This document shows positions 55,508 to 64,000 of a stretch of DNA of 64,000 nucleotides, in pieces. Made by a program: the position numbers and the translations under genes. The notes below the pieces were generated by a model. It was not told where the DNA came from and ran no database searches. It saw nothing but the letters and a program-made list of their open reading frames with translations. This DNA comes from Phytophthora quininea (Eukaryota; Oomycota; Peronosporomycetes; Peronosporales; Peronosporaceae). The stretch lies in assembly GCA_011947345.1 (NCBI GenBank), contig JAAVTG010000229.1, positions 310,001-374,000 of the forward strand, in the 5' to 3' direction. The number at the start of each line of letters is the position of its first letter. Position 1 is the stretch's first letter.

Positions 55508-57312
55508 TTACTGACGCAGAGACTGAGTTGTCGTCTTGGGGGACTTGGAAGAGTTACTCGAGGTTTTCGAAGTGTTGGGGCAAGGAGTATTCGCAGTAGT
55601 CGACAACTTGGATTCCGTAGTCCACCATTTTGAGAACCACGAATTCCCAGAGTCTGACGTCGTCAATGCTTTACCAGAGCTCACACTAGCACCTTTCTTG
55701 CCTGTTGACAAACCACCGATGCCGCCTGCAGCAGAGCCTGATACGCCACCAGACACGCCGCCGCCAATGCCACCGGCAGCCGAGCCACTAACACCGCCAC
55801 TCACTCCACCAGAGACGCCTCCCTGGCCGCTGACGCCGGCCCCGCCCGACACTCCGCCGGACACACCGCCGTTCGCCGAGCCACCAACGCCGCCGCCGAT
55901 GCCGCCTGCAGCAGAGCCTGATACGCCACCAGACACGCCGCCGCCGATGCCGCCTACAGCAGAGCCTGATACGCCACCAGACACGCCGCCGCCAATGCCA
56001 CCGGCAGCCGAGCCACTAACACCGCCACTCACTCCACCAGAGACGCCTCCCTGGCCGCTGACGCCGGCCCCGCCCGACACTCCGCCGGACACACCGCCGT
56101 TCGCCGAGCCACCAACGCCGCCGCCGATGCCGCCGCCGATGCCGCCTGCAGCAGAGCCTGATACGCCACCAGACACGCCGCCGCCGATGCCGCCTGCAGC
56201 AGAGCCTGATACGCCACCAGACACGCCGCCGCCGATGCCGCCTGCAGCAGAGCCTGATACGCCACCAGACACGCCGCCGCCAATGCCACCGGCAGCCGAG
56301 CCACTAACACCGCCACTCACTCCACCAGAGACGCCTCCCTGGCCGCTGACGCCGGCCCCGCCCGACACTCCGCCGGACACACCGCCGTTCGCCGAGCCAC
56401 CAACGCCGCCGCCGATGCCGCCTGCAGCAGAGCCTGATACGCCACCAGACACGCCGCCGCCGATGCCGCCTGCAGCAGAGCCTGATACGCCACCAGACAC
56501 GCCGCCGCCGATGCCGCCTGCAGCAGAGCCTGATACGCCACCAGACACGCCGCCGCCAATGCCACCGGCAGCCGAGCCACTAACACCGCCATTCACTCCA
56601 CCAGAGACGCCTCCTGGCCGCTGACGCCGGCCCCGCCCGACACTCCGCCGGACACACCGCCGTTCGCCGAGCCACCAACGCCGCCGCCGATGCCGCCGCC
56701 GATGCCGCCTGCAACAGAGCCTGATACGCCACCAGACACACTGCCAATGCCGTTGGCGTTATTACCACGGTCCGCTTTGCTTGATGCACCCCTTTGGTTT
56801 TTATTGGAGCCACTGGTGCTTGGGGTGGTGGAGATTCCTCGGGAGTAGCCTTCTTGATTATTGTCGTAGTTGTTGCTGGTGTCGTCCTTCGAAGGTCCCG
56901 TCGGTGATGGAATGGAGTCCTGGGAAGGTGTTGGAGAAGGAGTGTCTTCCTGAGCTGATTGAGCCGGGCATGGTGCGGTGACGCCACCGGTGTTGTCGTC
57001 GCGGCTACTCGTTGGGGCCGCCGTCACAGGAAGGGTTGCAACCGGGGCCATCGTGGAAGCAGCTGGAGTCTCCGATGGGGCCGAGGTCGTTTCAGCTGAA
57101 GTTGCCGCCGGAGCAATGGTCGTGGCAACTGGGGTCACCGTTGGGGTAAGAGTCGTTGGAGTAGAGGTGCTCGCCTTGCCGGAAGTGTACGAATCGTCGC
57201 CAGAGATACTTTGCTGAGTTTGCTCCTGACCGGTGTAGTGTCCAGCTTCCGCGAGAGATCCCATCGCCGCCGCAATGAGCGCGAGGTGAGCGATAATCTT
57301 GGTGAGGTTCAT
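55508..57312 (-). CDS. Secreted Thr/Pro then Gly/Ser-rich tandem-repeat protein (gene C)
   Basis: Starts at ATG 57,312 with [20 protein letters not shown], almost the gene B signal peptide. A Thr/Ala/Pro mucin-like stretch follows, then a polar spacer (SKDDTSNNYDNNQEG). The Gly/Ser/Val repeat body is built of [16 protein letters not shown] units (16 residues) alternating with blocks containing GGSANGGVSGGVSGGAG. The C-terminal domain carries WFSKWWTTESK and NTPCPN and ends QSLRQ. One frame break sits at CC 56,613-56,614, where every other repeat unit has CCC. Likely a cell-surface or matrix protein, by composition. It has the same architecture as gene B but an unrelated repeat unit. Confidence 0.8.
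55700..56720 (-). repeat. 48-base coding repeat with a larger composite unit, gene C
   Basis: The 48-base unit, read on + as GCCGATGCCGCCTGCAGCAG then AGCCTGATACGCC, occurs in runs of one to three. The runs alternate with a conserved block containing CCGCTGACGCCGGCCCCGCC, present at about 55,825, 56,055, 56,340 and 56,620. Confidence 0.85.
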
Positions 57313-57720
57313 CTTGGACAAAGAGACTGGGGACTGTACGGGGTCGACGAGGTTGAAGGAGAAGAAGAACGTTGAGTTGGTGAAGAACACTTGAAGTCGC
57401 TGCTGCAAGGATGCTGACAATTGCGAGGCAAATTGGAAAGTGAACCGAGGTGAGCAGCGATTCTTTCTGCTGTCCTGGGCCCCCATCGAGCCGCAGTTCA
57501 GCTCACCGCGACGTCCCACGCTGGTTACCTTTACGAAAGCGCCTGCATGGAGTGTGGACACGAACATCCTGTGCCGCAAGCTGCTTGTGGCTGCTACACG
57601 GAGCCATCCGTTGAATAAATTGCTCGGACAGCACCATGTGTCGCTGTGTCCGCCTGCAGTGCTACGCTCGGATAGCAGAGGCGCCGAAAAGAGACAGACA
57701 CCGGACGGATGCCTAAGCAT
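57313..57720 (-). promoter_or_regulatory. Upstream region shared by the Gly-rich repeat genes (gene C)
   Basis: Reverse complement of this flank matches those of genes A and B, in the same block order: GTCCGGTGTCTGTCTCTTTT, ATTCAACGGATGGCTCC, AGCAGCTTGCGGCACAGGAT, the initiator element, then the leader. Confidence 0.8.
57430..57445 (-). promoter_or_regulatory. Oomycete initiator-like element, gene C
   Basis: On the minus strand GTTCACTTTCCAATTT, about 118 bases before the start codon and aligned with the elements of genes A and B. Confidence 0.65.
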
Positions 57721-58162
57721 GCGTGAGCTTCGAGACGGACGGTGGCGTCAAAGATCACTGTGGCAATGTGGTGCGGGAACTATCGTTGTGAAGTAGTATC
57801 GGAGACCCCTTTCAATTGCACAACACCGAAAAAATGTATCAGAGTGAGTGGTGGGAAGCTGGCAACTACTGGACGCAGGGTCTAACCGCTTCATCATTTG
57901 CTGCGCGAGCCACAGTTTTGGCGGCAACGCAGGCGTCGTCTAATTTTTGCAGTCGCAACGAGCTCCATCGAAATGATCTTCGACTATCGCGACCGGGACA
58001 GTTGGGATAGGATCCGAGACCGCAACGATGGTCATCACTTTGTCAAGTGTTTCGTGCTGTTCAAGAAAGCCCGCCACTGTCGCTAGCACGCAAATGATTT
58101 AGAGGAAATTCCTGCGTTAGATCCTTAGCACGTGCTTTTGTTGCTGTCTACCAATCCTGCGT
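57721..58162. other. Intergenic, no gene seen
   Basis: Between the gene C upstream region and the 3' end of gene D. Nothing recognised. Confidence 0.35.
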
Positions 58163-59245
58163 CTAGAATCGTAGGAAACGCGACTGGGTGACCGACTGAG
58201 TGGCCGAGCCATCGGAGGGGTCAACCTGGCCAACGACAGGTTCACCAACCGAGTAACTTCCAGAGGATGAACCCCACGGCAAACTACCCTGGTAAGATCC
58301 CAACGAGGTCGATCCCTGTTGACATGGGGTTTCCGTGGCCGGGATGTCGGTGGACGGAACGCCCGGGGTCGAGCCGCTGCCGTGCGACGACGGCTGAGAA
58401 CCCTGCTGGGTGGGGATGTCCGTGGCCGGGATGTCGGTGGACGGAACGCTCGGGGTCGAGCCGCTGTCGTGCGACGACGGCGACGACGGCTGAGAACCCT
58501 GCTGGGTGGGGATGTCCGTGGCCGGGATGTCGGTGGACGGAACGCCCGGGGTCGAGCCGCTGCCGTGCGACGACGGCGACGACGGTGACGACGGCTGAGA
58601 ACCCTGCTGGGTGGGGATGTCCGTGGCCGGGATGTCGGTGGACGGAACGCCCGGGGTCGAGCCGCTGCCGTGCGACGACGGCGACGACGGTGACGACGGC
58701 TGAGAACCCTGCTGGGTGGGGATGTCCGTGGCCGGGATGTCGGTGGACGGAACGCCCGGGGTCGAGCCGCTGCCGTGCGACGACGGCGACGACGGCTGAG
58801 AACCCTGCTGGGTGGGGATGTCCGTGGCCGGGATGTCGGTGGACGGAACGCTCGGGGTCGAGCCGCTGCCGTGCGACGACGGCGACGACGGCGACGACGG
58901 CTGAGAACCCTGCTGGGTGGGGATGTCCGTGGCCGGGATGTCGGTGGACGGAACGCCCGGGGTCGAGCCGCTGCCGACAGTGCTTGTTCCGTTGCAAGGC
59001 ACTGGGACCTGGTTTGCCGGGCCTGATGGTTGGGTAGCTGGGCCTTGAGGGCCCTGGTAATAGCCACCTTGAGTGATTGGGGGCTGCTTGGTATCGTGCG
59101 TCGGAACACCAATGACGGTGGTGGCCCTCACGGTAGGAAGTCCACCACCGGCGCCCAGGTTGCGCTCTACGTCTTGAGCGTCAACAAGGGAGCCCACTGC
59201 CAGCGACACAACTGTCAGGTACGCGACGAGTTTGCTGAGGTTCAT
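58163..59245 (-). CDS. Secreted Ser/Thr/Pro-rich repeat protein, mucin-like (gene D)
   Basis: Intact frame of 360 residues from ATG 59,245. Signal peptide MNLSKLVAYLTVVSLAVGSL, then VDAQDVERNLGAGGG and a Gln/Pro spacer. The body is seven repeats of about 28-36 residues, GVPSTDIPATDIPTQQGSQ joined by a PSSPSSHGSGST linker of variable length. The C-terminus is Gly/Ser-rich with one Cys near the last repeat. Dense Ser/Thr/Pro suggests heavy O-glycosylation, as in mucin-like proteins of oomycete cysts and germ tubes; that link is by analogy. No frame break is seen, which shows that not every repeat gene here is affected. Confidence 0.8.
   Translation of the reverse strand: MNLSKLVAYLTVVSLAVGSLVDAQDVERNLGAGGGLPTVRATTVIGVPTHDTKQPPITQGGYYQGPQGPATQPSGPANQVPVPCNGTSTVGSGSTPGVPSTDIPATDIPTQQGSQPSSPSSPSSHGSGSTPSVPSTDIPATDIPTQQGSQPSSPSSHGSGSTPGVPSTDIPATDIPTQQGSQPSSPSSPSSHGSGSTPGVPSTDIPATDIPTQQGSQPSSPSSPSSHGSGSTPGVPSTDIPATDIPTQQGSQPSSPSSHDSGSTPSVPSTDIPATDIPTQQGSQPSSHGSGSTPGVPSTDIPATETPCQQGSTSLGSYQGSLPWGSSSGSYSVGEPVVGQVDPSDGSATQSVTQSRFLRF
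58330..58975 (-). repeat. Ser/Thr/Pro coding tandem repeat, gene D
   Basis: Seven copies of a unit that begins, read on +, GGGATGTCGGTGGACGGAAC. They differ mainly in the number of GACGACGGC/GACGACGGT triplet groups, which code for the variable SPSS linker. Confidence 0.85.
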
Positions 59246-59314
59246 CTTGCTAGGGAAGAGGGGCGGGGTAGCAGTGTTGGGTGGTGGTGGAGATACTTGT
59301 GCGTTAAGCAAAGT

Positions 59315-59330
59315 AAGTTGGAAAATGAGC
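59315..59330 (-). promoter_or_regulatory. Oomycete initiator-like element, gene D
   Basis: On the minus strand GCTCATTTTCCAACTT, matching the consensus GCTCATTYYNCAWTTT at all but one or two positions, 70 bases before ATG 59,245. Confidence 0.65.
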
Positions 59331-60271
59331 TACCGACCCCGGCGACGGCGGCGTCGAACAACTCGATGCAACGAAGTGGATACGTCTACCATTCGAACGA
59401 TCTGTTATTGGACAGACAATCGTTGGGCTTGTGGGCGTCCAAGGCTTCGAACGTGTAAGCTTTTCCATCGGTAGTAGCCTATCGAACACATCGAAGGAGT
59501 ATCTCGGGAATAGATCGCAAGGTGGCTAACCTACTAAAACCCGTTCGTTCCCACAGTGAAATACGCCTGTCCAAGGTAGACTGTAGAGACGTGCTCTGTT
59601 CTTTTGTGGATCATAAAGGCTGACAGCATATCCACAGTCCATTCACGACAGAAGTACAGCATTCAACGAATGGCAAATATCGTACACTGTGGAAAATACA
59701 CGTCCGATGAAAAGGCAACAATTGCCGGAGAAGTAGTCGGGAAAGGTATACGATGATGCACTCCATACTTTCAAGTCTGTAGCGACATTGCCGGCCCGAA
59801 ACCTTGGTGTGGGGTTCACTCGGACGTGGGGAGGTCTGCAGCGGCTCTACAGAGCGTCCGCGAGCTCCACAAATGTACAGGTTACCAATTTTTGGTGAGG
59901 AGATTTGCACGTGTCGGCTCGCTCTTGGCAACAGAAACAGGAGCAATAGCAACAGGTTGTTGCTAGTGCTGTTGCTTCAATGACTTCATTCCACAGCAAT
60001 ACTGCACCAGGAATCGAGCAACACTGCCGCACTCGAACTATACTACAGTGTAGTAAGTACAGTATTCGTGATGAATTGCAGTTGTGAGTGAGATAGACGC
60101 ACAGAATTCAACGCTTTTGACGACACTTGTCGCTGAAGATATCTTGGCCACACTGCTACCTACGTAGTAGATGCCACAATAACAATAGTTGCGGTTCTCT
60201 GCAAGGAAGCGGACCTTAAAGAGCAGGGCAATGTCTTAGTGTAAGGGTGTACGTTGTCCTACTCGACGAGT
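59331..60271. other. Intergenic, no gene seen
   Basis: About 940 bases of lower-GC sequence without convincing frames. No repeat or RNA-like structure recognised. Confidence 0.35.
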
Positions 60272-60646
60272 TCAATTCTCTGCAGGTTTGGGAGCAGTCG
60301 TGTATGGATATCCACCGTTGTTTGGTCTGCCGTTGTAAACGTAGCCACCTGGAGCTGGAGTTTCCGTCGCGTTGATACTTGGCTTGCTTCCGCTCGTTGG
60401 CTGATCGATCTTGGGCGGGGCAGTCGTGTAGGGGTATCCGCCGTTATTCGGTCTGCCGTAGTAGATTGGGCCGTTGTTGGAGGCAGGAGGTTCCGTGGTG
60501 TAGGGATAGCCGCCGTTGTTGGGTCTGCCGTAGTAAATGGGCCCTCTGTTGGGAACTGGTGCCACGGCTGGGGTGTCTTCAGCTACAGCAGAGCTCGCAG
60601 CCAGCGTCACGACAGCTAGGCACGTGAATAGCTCACAGAGGTTCAT
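60272..60646 (-). CDS. Small secreted Tyr/Gly/Asn/Pro-rich repeat protein (gene E)
   Basis: Intact frame of 124 residues from ATG 60,646. Signal peptide MNLCELFTCLAVVTLAASSA, then three repeats of YYGRPNNGGYPYTT (the last YNGRPNNGGYPYTT) separated by Pro/Ser/Ala linkers. The mature part has no cysteine. Tyr-rich, Gly/Pro repeats of this sort are typical of cross-linked wall or adhesive proteins; the role here is inference. It shares the MNL start and signal type of genes A-D, but no initiator element was found. Confidence 0.75.
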   Translation of the reverse strand: MNLCELFTCLAVVTLAASSAVAEDTPAVAPVPNRGPIYYGRPNNGGYPYTTEPPASNNGPIYYGRPNNGGYPYTTAPPKIDQPTSGSKPSINATETPAPGGYVYNGRPNNGGYPYTTAPKPAEN

Positions 60647-60719
60647 CCTGGCCTAGAACTTGGGAGGACTTGTAGCCGGACCGACTCGAATGCAGGGGAT
60701 CAACCCCGGGGATCTGCTG

Positions 60720-61400
60720 CGTCGAACTGACGGCTCATCTTAACTTCAAATACTATGACCAGTTCGTGACCATGAAGTCGATAAAGTAAGTTAAAGGCAT
60801 GGTGGCCACCGAACAAACCTATTACGCATCAAATGAAAGCATTCATACCATGCATTAGCAAGTCAAAGAACGATGCAGGACATTAGGTCCAAACACAAGC
60901 CAGCTTGCTGCGCCGATGTTACGGGGTTACACAAAAGTCACGCCCGTGCGTTGACTTAGGAGGTCACACGAAACTCTTAACCGTGTGTAGAGTATCGACT
61001 CTGTAGCCATCTGGCTCTCCACCACTCATTTGCATATCTCTTAGATTAACTATGCCACGTAGTTTGTCTTGAGGTTTCTGGGGTTGTCGAAATTGAGGTG
61101 ACGCCCTCGCAGCAAGCCCGAGGCTCGAGATATACGACAAATACATGAGAAATGAAGTCAAGTACTAGGTCAGCAACAGCATTTCTACAGGTCTTGCGCT
61201 AGATAAGTTGGAGCTCACTGGTCTACCAGCCGAGGCCCTAACTTCCCACCCCCAACTTCAAATACTACGAAGTATCACGCCGACCAAGTTCTGCAGTCGC
61301 TAAAGCTGATCCAGCTGAGTGGAAGTGAGCTCAAAAACAATACTTCAGATACTATCAGAAATTCCTCACAATCGTATCTGGGAATCGCTAGTCCCACCAA
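60720..61400 (+). pseudogene. Decayed LWY-repeat effector remnant
   Basis: Fragments of effector-type repeats lie on + in changing frames with stops between: LTAHLNFKYYDQFVTMKS near 60,730, LPAEALTSHP then NFKYYE near 61,225-61,270, and FRYYQKFLT near 61,345. They match the repeat segments of the effector at 61,471-62,612 (for example LTGDALTANPNFKIYDTY). No start, signal peptide or RXLR remains. It points in the opposite direction to the intact-looking effector genes. Confidence 0.6.
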
Positions 61401-61470
61401 ACGTTTTCCTGCCAATTGGAGATGTTCCTCCGGTCTCAGCGATTTCGAGGCGAGTCAAGCTTACGGCTCA

Positions 61471-62612
61471 TCAACCCGCCTCGTAGAAACGAATTCCAGG
61501 TAGTACTTGTAGTCCTGCTGGGTTTTGCGCGCTGGCTCCCAGCTCGTAGAGTTTCAGGTCTTTCAGAACTTGGTTTGGAGTGTACTTCTCCGTCGTCCAC
61601 AACTCAAATTTCTTCGTCACGAACTCGTCGTAGTATTTGTAGCTGGGGTGCGTCGTTAGTTCCTTGCCGGCCAAATCGTCGAGATCCGACTTCATGAGAG
61701 CCATTCTTGGAGTGTATTTCTCCTTGAGCCAATACTGAACTACATCTTCCGCGTACGTGTCGTATATCTTGAAGTTTGGGTTGGCCGTGAGGGCATCGCC
61801 CGTCAGCTTGGACAAACCCAGACACCGCATAACATTGTCCAAGTCGGAGTGAACTTTCTCCCAGTATTTCACGCAAGCAGCCAAATAAGCTTCGTAGTAT
61901 TTGTAGTTCGGACGGCTTCGCAGTGCAGCTTCGGACAGTCCGCTCAATCCCAACATTGATAGCATGTCATTTGTATAAATGTATTCCTCTTTCCACTTCG
62001 GAACTTGGTCCGTCATGAACATGTCGTAATGCTTGAAATTCGCGTGGGACGTGAATGAAGCTCCAGACAAATTCTCCAGACCCAGCGTTGCCACCACCGT
62101 GTCCGGAGTCAGCTGCCACTTCATCCAAAACTTGATTCGAGACGTCATGTACCGGTTGTAAACACTGGAATACGGCGCTTTTTGGAATTTGGCGGCGTCG
62201 CTCACCAGACCGTCCAGCTTCAGCAGCTTCATGATTGCTTCGATCGACGCGTCTTCCTTGGCCCACGTTTCCCTTAACATCGCGAAATAGGTTGCTTTAA
62301 TCTCGGCCGCTTGGAGAGACGTTGGGGCCTGTTGGAGATACTTTTCCAGCTCCGACACACCAGTAACGGTCCCACCACCACCTCTCTCCTCGGAGTCAAC
62401 ACCACCACTTGTGCTGGAGTCGTTGGCCTCGAATTGACTGCTCGGGTTGTGTTTGGTAGCGGCATTCTCATCGATCCTAAGGAATCTCCCTGCTTGGTGT
62501 TGTCTTGGCTCGGGGCGATGCTGGATGTGGCCGCATCCGTCGTAGCAGATGGTGAGGTTGCTGCAGCAACTGTAGCAAACCCTGTCAACAGCAAAACGCG
62601 AAGCAAACGCAT
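61471..62612 (-). CDS. RXLR effector candidate with LWY-type repeats, one frameshift
   Basis: Starts at ATG 62,612 with a signal peptide (MRLLRVLLLTGFATVAAA). After a short Ser/Thr region an RFLR motif appears, then GVDSEERG, the EER part of the RXLR-dEER host-targeting module. The C-terminal domain (about 270 residues) has four to five repeats of about 50 residues, with the pattern LGLxxLSGxxFTSHxNFKHY...W and a Trp or Tyr at the fold positions, as in LWY/WY effectors. RXLR effectors are secreted and act inside plant cells. The signal peptide and the RFLR module are in different frames; the switch falls at CCC 62,488-62,490 (GGG on the coding strand). The host target is unknown. Confidence 0.8.
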
Positions 62613-62752
62613 GCTGGTTGGCTCTACCGACGAGCTGCTTGGTCACGTGCCGGGTGGTTGGTCGATTGGGAAGTAATGAGAACAGAGTTGCTCATCGGTA
62701 CGGATAGCAAAGCTCGAGTGCATTCCTGGATTATGGTGACTTCCCGACACCT

Positions 62753-63171
62753 TCAGGCCGCATCATCTGTAATCGCGGCATGGCACAAGTTATGGTCTTC
62801 TCTTTTCGCCGTTGCATTAAGAAAGTTGTTTGCCATAAAAGGATACACGCTCATTGTTTTAGACATTACTACAACTTCTACCTCATGATTAACTTCAAAA
62901 TTGTTGGAGGACTTGAGCAACGCCGAAGCTTGTTCAAGAGATCTCTCTAGTGGAGACACATCTACAATGGTTCTACTCCCTCTCTCCTCGGAGTTAGCTC
63001 CGCCGCTTGTGCCAATGTCCTTGAACCAAAAGCTCGGCTCGTGTTCGGTACCGACTCGTAGGAACCTCCCTGGTGGATTTTGTCGGACTTGGTAGCATCT
63101 GTAGCAACACATAAGGAGTTCGCAGCAGTGATGGTAGCAAACACCGCTAGCGCAATTTGACGCAAAGGCAT
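62753..63171 (-). CDS. Short RXLR effector candidate, one frameshift
   Basis: Starts at ATG 63,171 with a signal peptide (MPLRQIALAVFATITAANSL). An RFLR motif is followed by NSEERG, spaced as in the neighbour, then about 55 residues with no LWY repeat. The frame changes at CCC 63,068-63,070, just before RFLR, the same relative place as in the neighbouring effector. It ends at 62,753. It is either a short paralogue or the truncated 5' part of a longer effector. Confidence 0.7.
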
Positions 63172-63535
63172 GTTGCTTCGCGACCGGAACAGATTTATTG
63201 TGTCGTGACGGCTGGGAAATAGGTTTTCGAATTGCTCCTCTTTGCCAATTCATGGATAATGGATTATGGTGTCTTGACCATTCCTTCGCACCGCGTATTA
63301 GCGGTCGTTGTATACGGCGATAACCCGGTTGTGTCAGGACAGCACGGACGCAGTAAATCCCTACGATGTGCCATCGAATTGATAACCGGTCAAATACACC
63401 AATTTGGCATTCTATGTCGAACAAACAGAATGGCAGTTTGCTGAACAATTATCCATCACACGTCACAGGCTGCCAACAGTTGCACTCGCTGGAATCCGTC
63501 GCCCTGCTCGTTTCCTGGCCTCTCCACCTTCGCCG
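63172..63535. other. Divergent intergenic region
   Basis: Between the short RXLR gene (minus) and a small coiled-coil gene (plus). Promoters are expected; none assigned. Confidence 0.35.
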
Positions 63536-63865
63536 ATGGATCTGGAAGGAGCACGGCTGCAACTTTTACTCGGACTGGCGTTCGGCCAGCGAATGGTTGA
63601 AGGCCAGGATGAGTGGCGAGACGTCCCCGAGGCTGTGCGCACGTCCTTCCTGCTGGTGGCCAAGGAGCTGCGGCGTCTGCGTCGACTGTTGGCCGCCAAT
63701 CTACTGCAACCGTCCAGCGTTCATCCCAGCAGCAATCCCCGCTCTACCATTGAGGAGGGTCCGCAGATCCAGCAACTGAAGACAAAAGTACAGCAGCTCA
63801 AGAGTCAATTGGAAGAAGCCCAAGCTCTGGCGGATCAACGCTACGGTGCGCTTCTGCAGCTTTAA
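63536..63865 (+). CDS. Small coiled-coil protein, unknown
   Basis: Frame of 109 residues from ATG 63,536 (MDLEGARLQLLLGLAFGQRM). An amphipathic N-terminal region rich in Leu and Arg (FLLVAKELRRLRRLLAANLL) is followed by a short linker and a C-terminal coiled coil (KTKVQQLKSQLEEAQALADQ). It ends GALLQL. An earlier in-frame start at 63,404 is possible but gives a Cys/His-poor, non-signal extension. No family recognised. Confidence 0.5.
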   Translation: MDLEGARLQLLLGLAFGQRMVEGQDEWRDVPEAVRTSFLLVAKELRRLRRLLAANLLQPSSVHPSSNPRSTIEEGPQIQQLKTKVQQLKSQLEEAQALADQRYGALLQL

Positions 63866-64000
63866 AAGATTGGGGTAGCACTGGTCATCTCAATCTCGAT
63901 GTTTTGTATTGGTAGTGAAAGGGAAGCAGCGACTGTCGAGGCTGTGGGGAGCTGGCAACCACTGCCAAAGTGTCTGCGGATGCTCAAACGCAACACGCTG

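Noticed and set aside
58267..59037. Long + strand frame rich in Cys/Trp/Gly across gene D
   Set aside because: Antisense shadow of the gene D repeat. Gene D itself has a signal peptide and an initiator element in the right place.
60964..61161. 65-residue minus-strand frame with a hydrophobic start (MTSFLMYLSYISSLGLAARA)
   Set aside because: It overlaps the decayed effector remnant, has no upstream element or conserved motif, and is short enough to be chance.

Overview
The window looks like nuclear DNA of a plant-associated oomycete, most likely a Phytophthora or a close relative in the Peronosporales. The evidence is: short GT-AG introns with CTAAC/CTGAC branch sites; short gaps between genes; start-site elements close to the oomycete initiator consensus (GCTCATTYYNCAWTTT) in front of four secreted-protein genes; and two genes with a signal peptide followed by an RFLR...EER arrangement, one of them carrying LWY-type effector repeats.

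Layout. 1-12,000: the 3' end of a conserved gene, then three neutral ceramidase genes (one on +, two on -) in a partly inverted cluster, with a YVH1-type zinc-binding gene and one or two multi-membrane-span genes between them. 12,400-28,500: mostly conserved genes: a DUF726/TMCO4-like hydrolase, EAPP, an eIF2alpha-type kinase, an HTH plus phospholipase-D-like ORF, WD40 and IQ/C2-like proteins, a tandem pair of oomycete membrane proteins, and an SLC35F6-like transporter. 28,500-37,800: two long secreted Gly-rich tandem-repeat genes, interleaved with a coiled-coil gene and a relic of it. 38,000-55,400: a compact housekeeping block: ankyrin protein, RRP8, IQM-like protein, membrane-anchored TKL kinase, EF-hand-like coiled-coil protein, double-PH protein, TOM1/THH1-like protein, tryptophan synthase beta and AP-2 mu. 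55,500-64,000: three more secreted repeat genes, a decayed LWY effector, two RXLR effector genes and a small coiled-coil ORF.

Two themes stand out. First, five secreted proteins share an MNL... signal peptide but have completely different tandem-repeat bodies. Three of them also share several hundred bases of upstream DNA, so they look like one family in which the repeat module is exchangeable. Second, about 30 reading-frame breaks are spread over the window, in housekeeping and accessory genes alike. Nearly all are explained by one missing base in a short homopolymer run. The simplest reading is systematic under-calling in the underlying sequence, so most broken frames here should not be taken as pseudogenes without checking. 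No tRNA, rRNA, CRISPR array or complete transposon was recognised.
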